This document shows, piece after piece, positions 1-10,778 of a stretch of 64,000 nt of DNA (positions are counted from its first letter, which is position 1; each line of letters starts with the position of its first letter). Both the position numbers and the translations under genes were made by a program. The notes under the pieces were generated by a model. That model made no database searches, was not told where the DNA came from, and saw only the letters and a program-made list of their open reading frames with translations. This stretch comes from Xylona heveae TC161. Taxonomy: Eukaryota; Ascomycota; Xylonomycetes; Xylonales; Xylonaceae. Where the stretch lies: NCBI RefSeq assembly GCF_001619985.1, contig NW_017264196.1, positions 1,922,001-1,986,000 on the forward strand, written 5' to 3'.

Positions 1-460
1 TAGGGCAGGAAAAGGCGCAGCTGTGACCAGTGGGAAGGGATCCGACTCAGAGATTACCAAGAAGAAGCAGCCTGTTGATGTCGGTTACAAGGGAACGATG
101 CGGCCCAAATCCGAGGAACCCGTTTACAAGGGCACCATGAACCGAGCACGAGAAGCGCCTGCTCCAAAGGCCAATACCCCACGACCTTCTTCGAGACATG
201 CCACTTCAGAACTCGCAAAAGCTGGAATGCCCCTTCGTCCTCCTTCCCGTTACACTTACGCAACGTACTCGGATGAGGAGGAATCAGAAGGGTCGTCTGA
301 TATGGAAGCTGCTGCGTATGAACTCGAAGAAGAAGAGCAACTAAGTTTACGCACGGCCCGCAGGGAGGATGAAGAGGCACTGAACGAAGAGAATGAGCTC
401 AAGCGTGTCAAGGAGGAAAAGAAAAGGCGGCTGGCCCAAATGGCTGCCAAACGGAGATAA
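1..460 (+). CDS. spt2: SPT2-like chromatin protein, C-terminal part
   Basis: This is the 3' end of a gene that begins left of the window; the reading frame is open from base 2 to a TAA at 458-460, about 152 residues. It carries two copies of a short V-x-Y-K-G-T-M element (VGYKGTM, VYKGTM), then an acidic stretch starting YSDEEESEGSSDMEA and a Lys/Arg-rich helical tail ending QMAAKRR. That acidic-then-basic ending is what the SPT2 C-terminal domain looks like. SPT2 proteins bind H3-H4 and act as histone chaperones in transcribed chromatin; that role is family knowledge. No splice sites are needed inside this part. The start codon and N-terminal half are missing only because the window begins here, so nothing can be said about promoter or full length. 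Confidence 0.82.
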   Translation, partial: RAGKGAAVTSGKGSDSEITKKKQPVDVGYKGTMRPKSEEPVYKGTMNRAREAPAPKANTPRPSSRHATSELAKAGMPLRPPSRYTYATYSDEEESEGSSDMEAAAYELEEEEQLSLRTARREDEEALNEENELKRVKEEKKRRLAQMAAKRR

Positions 461-1652
461 GGCCCTGCAATTGCCTCGATTCTACCCTCTTTCAACACTA
501 GCCGTTTGACGCCCTTTCATTTGACCACCTTCCAAGTTCAATTGAATAATTCAAGACTAAATCACACTTACGTCCTAATATCTAACACCACACTCGTCCT
601 CTCGAAACACTGCATGGCGGAAGACGAAGCATTTTCGGCGCTATCCCCTTTTATTCTCTTCTGTTTCTGTTTGCTTTTCTCCTCGCCATCCGTTCTGCAT
701 CGCTATTTGCTTTTTTTAAACACCTTCGATGAACGAATGAGCGCCAGTGTTTTTTCTTTCTCGTTACATATTATCAAGCGGAGCAAGGAGAAGGGGCGTT
801 TTCTGAGATTATTATTCTTATCACCTGTTTATCGTGTTCAGTGGTTCTTTCCATTTGTTCATTCAATCATCAACTGCGCCTTCCATTCCTGGAATCATGC
901 TTATTATTAACTCTGCAAACCATGCACATTCTCCCATAACGCGTTTGAACTCAAGTCCCTTCATGTTTAGTGAACCCAACAATACATTTCTGAGTTTGGG
1001 AACAAGCCGCGCATTTATTACAGACTTTTCATCGTCTGCGATACCTACCGCGTATTTGGGTAGCAGTTGTTCAACAGCATGAAATTAGTTAGGATTAGTA
1101 CCAGACTGTGTTCGAGTTTGGATTAATATTTAACATTCTCATCATTATCATTATCACTTAATTTATCATCTTCATTATTTATCAATTTTACCATTATCAT
1201 TATCATTGTCATCGTCACTGTCATCATCCCTTAATCTATTCTTATCAATAAATTGGTCATTGTTCTAAGTTTTTTATCCTTTTTTTTATCTCACCAGTAT
1301 AACAATTAGGGCGATCGTCTCTCTCCCTCTTCATCTTTGAATAGGACATGGAAGGAAAAGCTTACTATCAAGGAACACTGTAAAGTCCACTCCGTTTCGA
1401 CATTATAACGTTCCAGGAGATTCGGGCGCAGTTTGTAGCCTACCAATTGTTGCCGGACGCCCAAATGACCACTAACGGTATTGAGCAAGTACATTTTATC
1501 TAAACGATACTATAGACGCCGTATATTTTATTTCCTAACATAAGCGTGCCCGTAAAGAAGGTCTTGTTGCCATTTTAAATCGAATGCAAATGATTCGTTA
1601 CTTTGCTATCGTTATCACATCAAGAGAGGCATTCTGACCTCTTAATTTTATT
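461..1652. other. Intergenic, convergent 3' ends
   Basis: About 1.2 kb between the SPT2-like stop (+) and the stop of the NAD(P)HX dehydratase (-), so it holds two 3' UTRs. Pyrimidine-rich runs and one ATT/ATC microsatellite are present. I see no coding sequence with family resemblance. Confidence 0.7.
1134..1229. repeat. Imperfect (ATC/ATT)n microsatellite
   Basis: Roughly 95 bases of interrupted CAT/TTA trinucleotides, such as ATCATTATCATTATCAC, repeated with substitutions. It lies in the convergent 3' intergenic space and is a simple-sequence tract with no coding role apparent. Confidence 0.8.
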
Positions 1653-2956
1653 TTACAGCCGGCTTTCCTCCCTTTCACCAATCAGGTTCTGGAAAGCAAC
1701 GGTGACTTGCTCCGTTAAATCACTCGCCTGGAGACTGCGGCCGTGCTTCTTATACGCCAACCGCGAGCACTCGCGAGTAATGCTAGACGCACCAAACGCG
1801 ACGAGAGCCAACAATTCGGACTCGTCCATATCGTTTTCGTGGTCCCAGATACGGTCCAGATAGGCTTTTCGGTATGCAAGGAGTGTACCCAGAGAACCGG
1901 TCAGCGTGTCACCTTGGCCACCAGAGCGCTTGTATCCGCCTTCAATGTCGGAGACGAGCGTGCGTTCGCCATTGGAAATGTAGTCCACTGCGCCCTTTTG
2001 GATGATGGTCACTCCACCAAAAGCCTTGGCCAGAGTAGCGCATAACTTCGTCGGATCGCCATTGGTGTCGACACCTTTTGCCTTGGCGAGACGGCCGAAT
2101 TCGACAACGTTGGGAGTAAGAATGCATTGCTTGTAGCCCTCAACAAGCTCAGGTCTGGTTTGTGCCAGATACAGTCCGTCAGCGTCAAGGACAAATGGCA
2201 AGTTTTGCTTCCGTGCCTCTGTGAGGACCCTCGCGCAAGTGTCGAGCATGAGTTCGTCTCGACCTAGACCAGGTCCAACAACGAGGACATGAAGACGCGA
2301 GAGCATCCCGATGACGGACTCAGCGACAGTGTCGGCATTCTCGTTTGCTCGGAGATTCTTGGATTGTCTCATGTAAGGGTGTACCATGAGGTTTGGGGAA
2401 TACGTTTTGATGACCTGTGAAGGAGAAGAAAAAATGAGTATAACAGTGAGGGTATGGAATTACCCATTGCTTAGAAAGACTTACTTGACCCGCTTGAGGT
2501 TCACAGATAACATGGCTCTATTCGCTGATGGTTAATTTCTGACATTTTATTGATTTGCAGCAAGATAAGTGCAATAATTTCCAAAGGGAAGCTGGGCCAT
2601 ACCATATCACAGCCCAGCCGTGCCGAAGCCATCGCAGAGAAGTATGGTGCGCCAGTATAACTGCACAATGGGTGTTAGTCACGAGTAATCCAATCTACAC
2701 GACCCTCATCTAGTCTCGCAGCTTGCCAGACAATAACGGGGAATTTACTTACTCTTCACTGCCGCCAATGACAGCTACTCGTCCCAATTGACCTTTATTC
2801 GAGAATATTTGTTAGATCTCATGAGATCCATGCCTGCAAAGGCAACTCTCAGGACTGAAGGACCAGATCACTCTTACCTTTATGAAACTTCTCAAGCATA
2901 GGAGGTACCATCTTGTGGACCTTTGTGAGTAGGTCCTTGGTAGTTTGGGAGACCAT
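1653..2956 (-). CDS. nnr2: ATP-dependent (S)-NAD(P)H-hydrate dehydratase
   Basis: Five exons on the minus strand: 2878-2956, 2753-2792, 2603-2660, 2485-2517 and 1653-2414. They give 323 residues, close to yeast Ykl151c. The enzyme dehydrates the damaged S-form of NAD(P)HX back to NAD(P)H using ATP; it is the YjeF C-terminal, ribokinase-like fold. Visible family marks are the N-terminal [20 protein letters not shown] across exons 1-3, the VVGPGLGRD loop, [19 protein letters not shown], and the nucleotide/catalytic segment [17 protein letters not shown] near the C terminus. The start (base 2956, MVSQTTKD) is the first ATG in frame after splicing. Four of the five exons are under 80 nt, so automated callers would probably report only the last one. 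Its 3' end converges on the SPT2-like gene, and dapB lies upstream on the same strand. Confidence 0.93.
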
Positions 2957-3771
2957 TTTCGACTTTAGTTGGTCTGATGCTTAAATTAAAGTGTTCGTGG
3001 AAAGTATATCGCAAATTATAGATCAGACAGTTTCCGACTGCCTTTTTCAAATTATGTCTGTGTAAGAATCAATGATGCTAAAATCTGTCCGAACGAATGT
3101 TGTAAAATCGAAGTTCAATCTAAGCTTATTAGTAGCAAGGTCCCTGGTCTAACACCAACATTACGTGCATCTGTTGTCAGCGTTGTGCTGTGTACATAGT
3201 AAACGAAACTTGGGGTGGCATGATGTCACCTCGATTCGGCAATGCTTCTTTCGGCCTCGATCAACGCTCGGACCACGTCGAAACTCCGTCTACAGAATAA
3301 GCTGTCTTTCCTGGGCTGAGGAGTCTATTATAGAATATAATAATTGTAGTGAGATTGAATGGTAATGTAACGTATTTTTATATAGACTGCTAAAGCAAGT
3401 TTGAAAAATGCAGACCAGACAACTTTGGTCAATTTGCAAGTCGTAGATAGAGTGACCCAATTCTCCTCACTGTTTGAATATATTATTATATAGATAAATC
3501 CCTAAATTAAAGAAGAACTTCTATGCTCGTAAATCACATGGACCAATTGCTTGTAAAAAGTCGTAAATGAAGAAAAATGAGAAATATGCGCCTTCATATG
3601 CCAACCAATGAGAGAAATATGCAATGATGCGGAAGATAATTTACAGGGAAACGGTTACGCCTACGGTGGCGTCGCGATATCCAGCAACGGCATTGGATTC
3701 TCTGTACGAAGCCATTCGCCGTTAAAAGCATTGATCAACCAGTTGTTGAGTTCTGATTCATTTCATCATAG
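2957..3771. other. Intergenic: promoter of NAD(P)HX dehydratase, 3' region of dapB
   Basis: 815 bases between two minus-strand genes. The part near 3300-3560 is A/T-rich with runs such as ATTATTATATAG. I see no coding sequence, RNA gene or repeat family. Confidence 0.6.
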
Positions 3772-6532
3772 TCAGCGTCCGTTAAAATTTGGTACGACAG
3801 CCAGGTCGTTCATAGTCTGAGGCTCAACCGCCAGCACATTCAGATAAAACTTACTATCGAAGACGATCCGGTACGCATTATGGAAAGAGATGCCATGGTC
3901 AGAATCAGGGAAGACGTGAACGTCATAATTTTCAATTCCAGCCAAGTCGAGCTGATCGAGCAAGGTGAGCGAATTTTGCATGTGCACGTTGTCATCGGCG
4001 ACACCGTGCATGAGCAAGAACCTGACATTTTGACCGAGAGCGGTGACATTGCTGATGGAGGCATTGGCATAGCCATCAGCATTCTCTTGCGGTGTACTCA
4101 TGTAGCGCTCGGTGTAAACAGAGTCTGCGCGACATGTTAATCTTCTGTTGAGCAGCATTGAGAGAATTTGACCCACCATAAAATCTCCAGTCCGTTACAG
4201 GAGCAACAGCCATACCATATTTGAAGGTCTGCCCAGCGTCCTGTTCAAGTGTCTTCAACGTCATGAACCCTCCGTAGCTCCAGCCCCAAATCGCCATTCG
4301 ACTTTCATCAACATAGTCCTTGGCTGCCCAAATCTTTGCAGTCTCAATCTGGTCATGAGACTCATAATGTCCAAGGTTGTCGCGCACTATGCACCGGGCT
4401 TTCCGCCCAATGAAGCCAGTACCACGCCCATCAACCGTTACGACGATATAATTCAATTTTGAAGCCAAGTATGACTGGAAGTCAACGACAAACTTTTTGT
4501 CAACCATCTGCGAACCTGGTCCCCCGTACAGATAGAAAAGAACCGGATATTTCTTATTCTTGTCAAAGTGGGGAGGCCGACGCTCAACCACATTGAGTTC
4601 AGTACCATCGATTTTGACCGTCTGATAGACCTTGGGAGGCAGTTCATGTTCCCTTGCCAGTTGGGCGAGTGCCTTGTTTTCTTCAATAATATCTTCATAC
4701 TTCTCGCTGTTACTAGGCGTGTTGATGACTTTCTGCCACGGAACGTTCGGTCCTTGGTAGGTCAATAGCGCAAACTTTGCTCCAGTCGAAAAGGATACGC
4801 TGTAATAGCCTTCTTTCGACGTATCCGTCATAGATTGCAGATCAGTACCGTCGAGCTTCACGCTGTACACGTGTCTCTGGGTGGGGCCTTCTTTCGTAGC
4901 CACAAAATACACACGATTGTTGATGAGGTCCACAGCGGATGGAGCCTGTACAACCTCCCAGCCACCGGAGGTGAGCAAGGTAGGCTTCGGATTGTCCATA
5001 GGTGAAAAATATGCGAGATGATCATAATTGTCATGAATGACGGTATCGATGTACCCATCATACGGACGACCTTGAGCGTTGCTTGCTGGAATGTATCGTG
5101 TTTCTTGGGAGACTTCAAACCAGCCGCCATCTAGAGCAGAGACATCTTGCGTCCGAACAACTTTGCCTGACCGGGACTTGACATCGATCAAAACCACAGC
5201 TAGTATATCGCTCACTCTGTTCGTTTCCCTGATCAGGACTTGTCCTGAAGAGCCTGCCCAGACGACCTCAGTGATAAGGCGATCTGAGTCAGGAAAGTCA
5301 TCGTCAATTCTGACAGAAAACACCTCCTTCTTTTTGATATCATAGAATTGCAGATCAACAATGGGGTTCGGTGCTCCGGCCTTTGGATATTTAATCTCTC
5401 GCACCTCGGGGTAGCTCTCCTGTCCTTCTTCGGGCCTTTTCCCACTCGGCCTCGAGACAAAATACTGAATGGGGTATTCAGGAACGGTGGACTCGTTTGT
5501 CCGAAGAAAAGCCAAATACTGCCCATCTTCGGCCCACCACGTAGCGCTGTTTCCGCTGAAGACCTCCTCCTCGTACACCCAATCGGGAACTCCGTAAAAG
5601 AGTTCAGGTCCGCCATCACTGGTTATTTGTTCAACTTTGTCAGAAGAAAGCTCGCGGATGAACATGTTGTTTTCTCTTGTGAAGACGATTGCATCTGATT
5701 GCGGAGACCAAGATGCCAACTGAACTCTACCTTCAGGATTTCCTGGATCAAGGGCTTGCCCGGTTTGAGATTGAACGTCGAAGATCCAATACCGACCAGT
5801 GAAAGAATGACGCCAATTATGCTCTTGGTGAGAAACAACCAACACTTTCCGAAGATCATTGCTTGGCCAGACATTGCTCGGTTGCACGAGTCTGTTCCCA
5901 ACCTTGAAATCGGGCTTTTCCATTAAGGTTGTGAACGCCGTCGAGGACGAATCTTTTTTCCGGTTGCGTATATCTTTCACAACCAGATATGGCTGACCAT
6001 TCCCGCCATCTCTTTCGAGAAGCAAGCCATCTTCGCCGTTTGCGCCTTTGATCCAGGATATGCCGTGGGCTTTGGGCCGCCACTGTCCCGTGAGGACTTG
6101 ATCGAGTGTCACTTTATGTGCGGATCCTCGAGAAGAAGTCGCTGTCGGATCATGCGGAAAGCTCGAAGCATGTCGATAAGAGCCTCTAGCGATAAGAACT
6201 ATTAGAGCGAGGGCCCAGCTGCCAATGAACGCTGCTGTTAATATCCATATGATTCGTTTGAGTTTCTTTTCAACCGGTCTGGTACGCTGAGGCAAATCAA
6301 GTCCCTCTTCAAGGCTAGCAGAATCGAGCTTATCATCCTGAAAGTGCTGACCTGACTCGAGACCTTCATGGTATGAGCTCCGCGACCCGTTTCTGCCGCG
6401 CCCATTTATGTGTTCTAATATCAAGGATGTCGTTGAGGCCGATGTCACAGAATCACAGGACGGCCGACCTCCGAGATCACCTGCAGTCAACGGCTGCTTT
6501 TCTTCTTCATCATGTGTACGTTCTCCGGACAT
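3772..6532 (-). CDS. dapB: Vacuolar dipeptidyl aminopeptidase B (type IV DPP)
   Basis: Two exons, 4177-6532 and 3772-4124, joined over a 52-nt intron (GTGGGT donor, TTAAC branch site, CAG acceptor) that restores [12 protein letters not shown]. The product is 902 residues, the usual DapB length. It is a type II membrane serine peptidase removing X-Pro/X-Ala dipeptides in the vacuole or late Golgi. Layout: an acidic Ser-rich cytoplasmic tail (1-90), one membrane segment (about 94-115, [20 protein letters not shown]), a lumenal beta-propeller, then the S9 hydrolase domain. The catalytic serine is Ser752 in GWSYGG, the aspartate lies in ADDN (829-830), and the histidine is His862 in DSDHG, so the triad is complete. 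I start at 6532 ([11 protein letters not shown]) because the acidic EEKQPLT tail follows at once, as in other DapB proteins; an in-frame ATG at 6640 would add 36 hydrophobic residues not typical of the family. Confidence 0.95.
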
Positions 6533-7611
6533 CTCGGAAGATTGTATGGCGCCGAGGGACGAGCGGGTTGATACTTTAGCTGTGGTAACCACGAAAAAGT
6601 AGAGACCGCATGTGACTAGAAAGAATGAAATTGCAGTCAAAGAGAGCTATAAACCGTCAAGACATTTCACAGTCACCAGAATGTGCCAGATGATTATATG
6701 GAGGAGGAAAGAACGAGAGGAGGCAGGCCGGGGCGCTCCAAAGGGCACGAGCTTGTTGATGGTCCGCCAGCCAGCTACGGTCGTTGCGTTGCCTATCGAG
6801 AGATATCATCGCTAAATTGAGTCTAGTGCGTCCTGATAGGGGTCCTAGATTCGGCGCTCCAGCAATTTAGATTCCTTTGTCTTAACACCTTATTGATGCC
6901 TCGTTTTAGTCAAGCCCCAATTCTTCCATTGGCTTGCGTTCACGATGATCCGGGGCTTCTTGACACAATTGCCTGGGGAATGAATAAGTTTACAATGATT
7001 AGATTATTTTGCAGTGTTTCTTTAATAAGAGTTACGGAAGCGGTCTCCACCTCAAGACCGCTCGATCCTGTTGTGGAATTTAGCTCCAAAGTTAGAGCAA
7101 TGTGTTTTGCGGGGACGACTTAGATCTCACTCCGTAAAAGAAACCTATAGTAATGCCTGGTTGCATAAGCCAATCATAGGCAGGTTGCTGGCTCACAGGT
7201 GGACAGGTCACTGCATCAACCTAACATATTTCAAATAGGAACTACTTGCCCTGTCAAGGCGAGAACCATTGATTTCCAGTAAATTATTGAGTGTGACTAG
7301 AAAAGCGCCCCTTGGGTTAAAGTTGTTGTATTGGCAAGCCGATGTGAAAATATCTGATTGTATAAGGGCTATCGAACAAAGGTTGCCGGACATGCTATTA
7401 ATTACACAGAAGCCGAAGTAGTTAGTTTTGCTTTTATGGATGATGGTCGAAGATCTATTGTGTCGATTGCCGGGAAACATCCCAGTCATCAATTTGAAGC
7501 GTGAGCTGTCCGCCAGTTTGATACTCAATGTGGGCTGCAGAGCCGTCTCTCGGCCGCCAGATTTAATGCAAGACTCCAATGCCCGGAAACAAAGGAAAAG
7601 AAAACAAAATA
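6533..7611. other. Intergenic: dapB promoter and rpb7 3' region
   Basis: Just over 1 kb between two minus-strand genes. It must hold the dapB 5' leader and promoter and the rpb7 3' UTR. Several short open frames occur, but none resembles a known protein or has good splice context. Confidence 0.6.
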
Positions 7612-8368
7612 TTACAAAGTCCTGCGAGGGTTGTCAGCCAAATCACCATAGTTCCGTTTCTACAGAAAAAATGAAGTATATACCCTAAGAAGTCCTGTAC
7701 ATGCTATTAGCAAAGGAGACACCGAGAAACTCATGGATACTGGAACACCTACTTCTTTGATACTTCCGATAGCGTACATACTGCCAACGTCACTTCTCGT
7801 ACCAATGAGTTTAATGCGAATATGCGTCCCTTTCTCAATCACTTGGTCTCCGTTGTCGGTAAATTGAGGCGGTGTGGCGTTAGCATCGTACTTGATCTCA
7901 GAGGGGATCAACTATAGTAATATTAGCTTCCACGGTGCTCAGTTAAAGCCTCGAGCTATAAGGCGCTATACATGGGTAGACACGAAAACAGGTAGAGGCC
8001 CAACGTCAGCAAAAAAGCCCATCTTGTTAACCGAATTAACAACGGCGTCAACCTAGACGAAGCGGAAAAGTTATCTCAGCTTCAGAGTTCCAGCCAGAAT
8101 AAATATTGGGCTTCCATACTGTCTCTCCTTTGAACGGTCTCCACACAACCGCTCTATATCGGACGGTGTATTCGGCGACACCGCTTCCAGGGATGACACG
8201 ACCATCCGAGATATCGTAAGTGTCCATAACGCAAATAATGAAGTATTGACCGGTACATGTGCCCTCGACATCCTCCAGAAGGCGGTTTGTCAAGTATTCT
8301 TTGACGCGGGGCCCGAAGAACGACGGATGGAGGGTGATGACCCGCTCCAATTCGTAGAGGAAGAACAT
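7612..8368 (-). CDS. rpb7: RNA polymerase II subunit Rpb7
   Basis: Five exons on the minus strand: 8120-8368, 7972-8052, 7753-7911, 7684-7694 and 7612-7621. They give 169 residues, against 171 in yeast. Rpb7 pairs with Rpb4 as the stalk of RNA polymerase II near the RNA exit channel. The N-terminal half (MFFLYELER, then [10 protein letters not shown] and [10 protein letters not shown]) is the RNP-like domain. The second half ([20 protein letters not shown], then [18 protein letters not shown]) is the OB/S1 domain. The end DFLGTL matches the family's DYLG-x-(I/L) ending, but only if an 11-nt exon and a 10-nt terminal coding exon are spliced in. Introns are 58-67 nt with good GTA/CAG ends. A 1.1-kb divergent region separates it from mpo1. 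Confidence 0.95.
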
Positions 8369-9472
8369 GGCGATTCCGTTATATATTATTTCGTTAACGA
8401 AACTGTATTCTTTTGATTTGCTGATTTCGCAACCAGGCCGCAGGAGAGATCGCGAGGGCAGAAGCAGGTGTAGCGGTCTACGTGCGAATTGCGCCTAAGA
8501 GCCGGAATCGTCGCAGTCCATCCGTAGCAACGAGTATGACTGCTTATCTACAGGGAAACAGTCCGAATGAATGCGCAGGTGAGCGCGGGCGGCTCACAAT
8601 AAGTTGAAAAGCGGCCGACGGCACTGCTAACTATTCCTGAGATGAGACCCATCCCATATCTAGGGCGCCAGTAGAGCACTGGATCACATACCAGTCAACC
8701 TAGGAAAAACGAATGACGATGGCAAGCACTGTCGTCCACCCTCTGCTCGCTCTGCGCCTCTATGTCAGAGAGCGTAGAGGAATAATCGAATTGGAGGACG
8801 ACGTTCTGGCCGCGCTAAGGGCTTGATGGAGCTGAGAATGTTTGCTGTCCAAGGGAACTTTTCCCCATGACGATGTTGGTGCTGCGATATTCGCCTTGAG
8901 CGCGTATAACGGAGAGCCCCGAAGTACCGAAGGCACGGGCCTCTCGCAGGACTCTTACCAAATGCGAATTCAGTACGGAGTAAGTTACCTTACTTTCTCC
9001 AGCTGCCGACCTTACGAAGCCCAAATACCTCACAGGATATATAATTCAACACGTTTTGAAGTGATGGAACGAGGAATGAAAAGTAAAATAAAAATAAAAA
9101 TGGAAAAATTAGATGTTGCATTTAATTTAATGACTCTACTATTCTTGCCCTGAAGTGTAGTGTGCTAGTGCCCATCGAGTGATCCAATCGCACATCATCG
9201 AGTACTGTCCTCGGCAGGCATGGAAGGTAAGGTAAATCCGTCATTGGGCTGGTAGTTCAGGTGCTCGAACCACATCATTCTTTCCCCAGTTCCCGCTCCC
9301 GCTTCTGCTGCTGCGTATATCCCTTATCCATTTGATACGTCCGAACACGCACTAGATATTCTTTTTCGCTTTGATAAAGATACAGTCTTGAGAGTGAGCC
9401 TCATTTTTGAGGCATCTTCCGCGGTTCTGCACAGTTTATGGCGATTTGATCTTGGTCGCCTATCAAGGTATC
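8369..9472. other. Divergent promoter region between rpb7 and mpo1
   Basis: About 1.1 kb between the divergent start codons. It contains AT-rich runs around 9070-9130 and an ACGGAGTAAGTTACCTTA word near 8975 typical of this genome's intergenic sequence. No further gene is recognisable; a short minus-strand open frame at 8815-9033 has no family resemblance. Confidence 0.6.
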
Positions 9473-10237
9473 ATGTCGCTCAATCTGGAGAAGCAGCTTC
9501 TATTCGTACGCGATTCTTCTGACATTTCAATTGCACTGATATGCTCGACTAACCACCGAACCCGCAGTATGGGTCTTACCATCATCATCCAGTAAGAATT
9601 ACGGGGGTAAATCCCTGGCACTATGTCGGCTTATGCTCAGTCTCGAACCTCAGGTCAACGTCGGTATTCATATAACATGCGTGCCGCTGATTTTGATGAC
9701 GGCCTTTCTCTTTGTGAGTGTATCCCCATACGAATCTAAATATCCATCCTTTCTAATGCACATACCCAGGGCACGAATACCCCATCTTTGCCTCTACCAG
9801 ACTGGCTCGTCATTGACAGCCTTCCACCAAATTTAGGCGTTATATCCTCCATAGTATATGCTGCTCTTTATATATTAATGGAACCAGTTGCCGGAGGCCT
9901 TGCAGCACCACTCCTGGTTGGTGGTGCTGCATATATGAACAAGCTCACATCAACGTACGGCATGACTGCCAACTACTGGGCTCTGGGAGTCCACATTGTT
10001 GCATGGATCGCTCAGTTCATTGGGCATGGCGCTTTCGAAGGAAGGGCGCCAGCTTTATTGGATAATTTGGTCCAAGCGTTGTTCTTGGCACCCTTTTTTG
10101 TGTGGCTCGAGGTTCTCTTCTTCCTTGGATATCGACCGGAGCTTAAAGGGAGACTGGACAAGGCTGTCGAGCAGGAAATCACCAAATTCAACAAAGAGAA
10201 GGGAGCGAAGGCCAATGGCACCAATCCCGAGTATTGA
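9473..10237 (+). CDS. mpo1: Mpo1-like (DUF962) 2-hydroxy fatty acid dioxygenase
   Basis: Four exons, 9473-9505, 9568-9591, 9654-9713 and 9770-10237, give 194 residues (yeast Mpo1 has 174). The family is an ER membrane, Fe(II)-dependent dioxygenase for 2-hydroxy fatty acids in phytosphingosine alpha-oxidation. The protein starts MSLNLEKQLLF, followed by YGSYHHHPVNVGIHITCVP, whose clustered histidines are the likely metal ligands. Four hydrophobic segments follow, including LGVISSIVYAALYILME and a further GVHIVAWIAQFIGHGAFEG that adds two more conserved His. Next come ALFLAPFFVWLEVLFFLGY and a charged cytosolic tail ending NGTNPEY. The first three exons are only 33, 24 and 60 nt, and the 24-nt exon encodes the histidine cluster. 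The same-strand neighbour downstream is atp1. Confidence 0.93.
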
Positions 10238-10778
10238 AGAAAGCGAGGTCATAATTGGTGCCGTCATGACTTAACATGATCCTCAAGAGGGCGAGTATGT
10301 AGAGAATTATAATGTTGTAAGTGGATCGATGCAAATAGTAAATAATTGTTGAGGGAAATGCATTGCGGCTTGATCAATAGTACTTGTAGGGGTAGAAGGA
10401 AGCGTGGGTTTATGCAGAGGATCAAGATTAGTCGCAAGCGATGCGATATCGAAGAGTTGTTCCTGTTCTCTATCGTCTATATATAATGATATTTTGAGAT
10501 CTCCATCTTTCGTCGTCGGTGAGCTTTTCCGAGTTCCCTCGCCTTTCCCACAGCTCAGAGAAAGTTGGTGTCGAGAATGTCTTGGCAGTGGGTGGTTCCC
10601 ACCAATCAACGTGGCCCACCCGTTAGCCGGTTCCCTCACTCCCCTTCTTTCTCTCGACGTCTTCTCCTCGCCGTCCTTGCACATCTCCATCCGCCATCAC
10701 AATCTCCCCTCAATCCCCGTCAATTGCATCTGCAATTCCGACGGACATCTCTTAATCGTCCTCCGAATCTTTTCGAAG
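10238..10778. promoter_or_regulatory. atp1 promoter and 5' leader
   Basis: The 541 bases between the mpo1 stop and the atp1 start are pyrimidine-rich close to the start (for example CTTTCTCTCGACGTCTTCTC), as in highly expressed fungal genes. Long overlapping open frames here, such as 10404-10958, have no family resemblance. Confidence 0.6.
10602..10606 (+). promoter_or_regulatory. CCAAT box, candidate HAP-complex site
   Basis: CCAATCA lies about 175 bases upstream of the atp1 start codon. CCAATCA is the core bound by the Hap2/3/5 (HapB/C/E) complex, which in fungi controls respiratory genes. Motif and position fit; binding itself is inferred. Confidence 0.45.

Noticed and set aside
9258-9272. 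GGTTCGAGCAC on the minus strand, tRNA T-loop-like
   Set aside because: The T-stem does not pair and no cloverleaf can be drawn.
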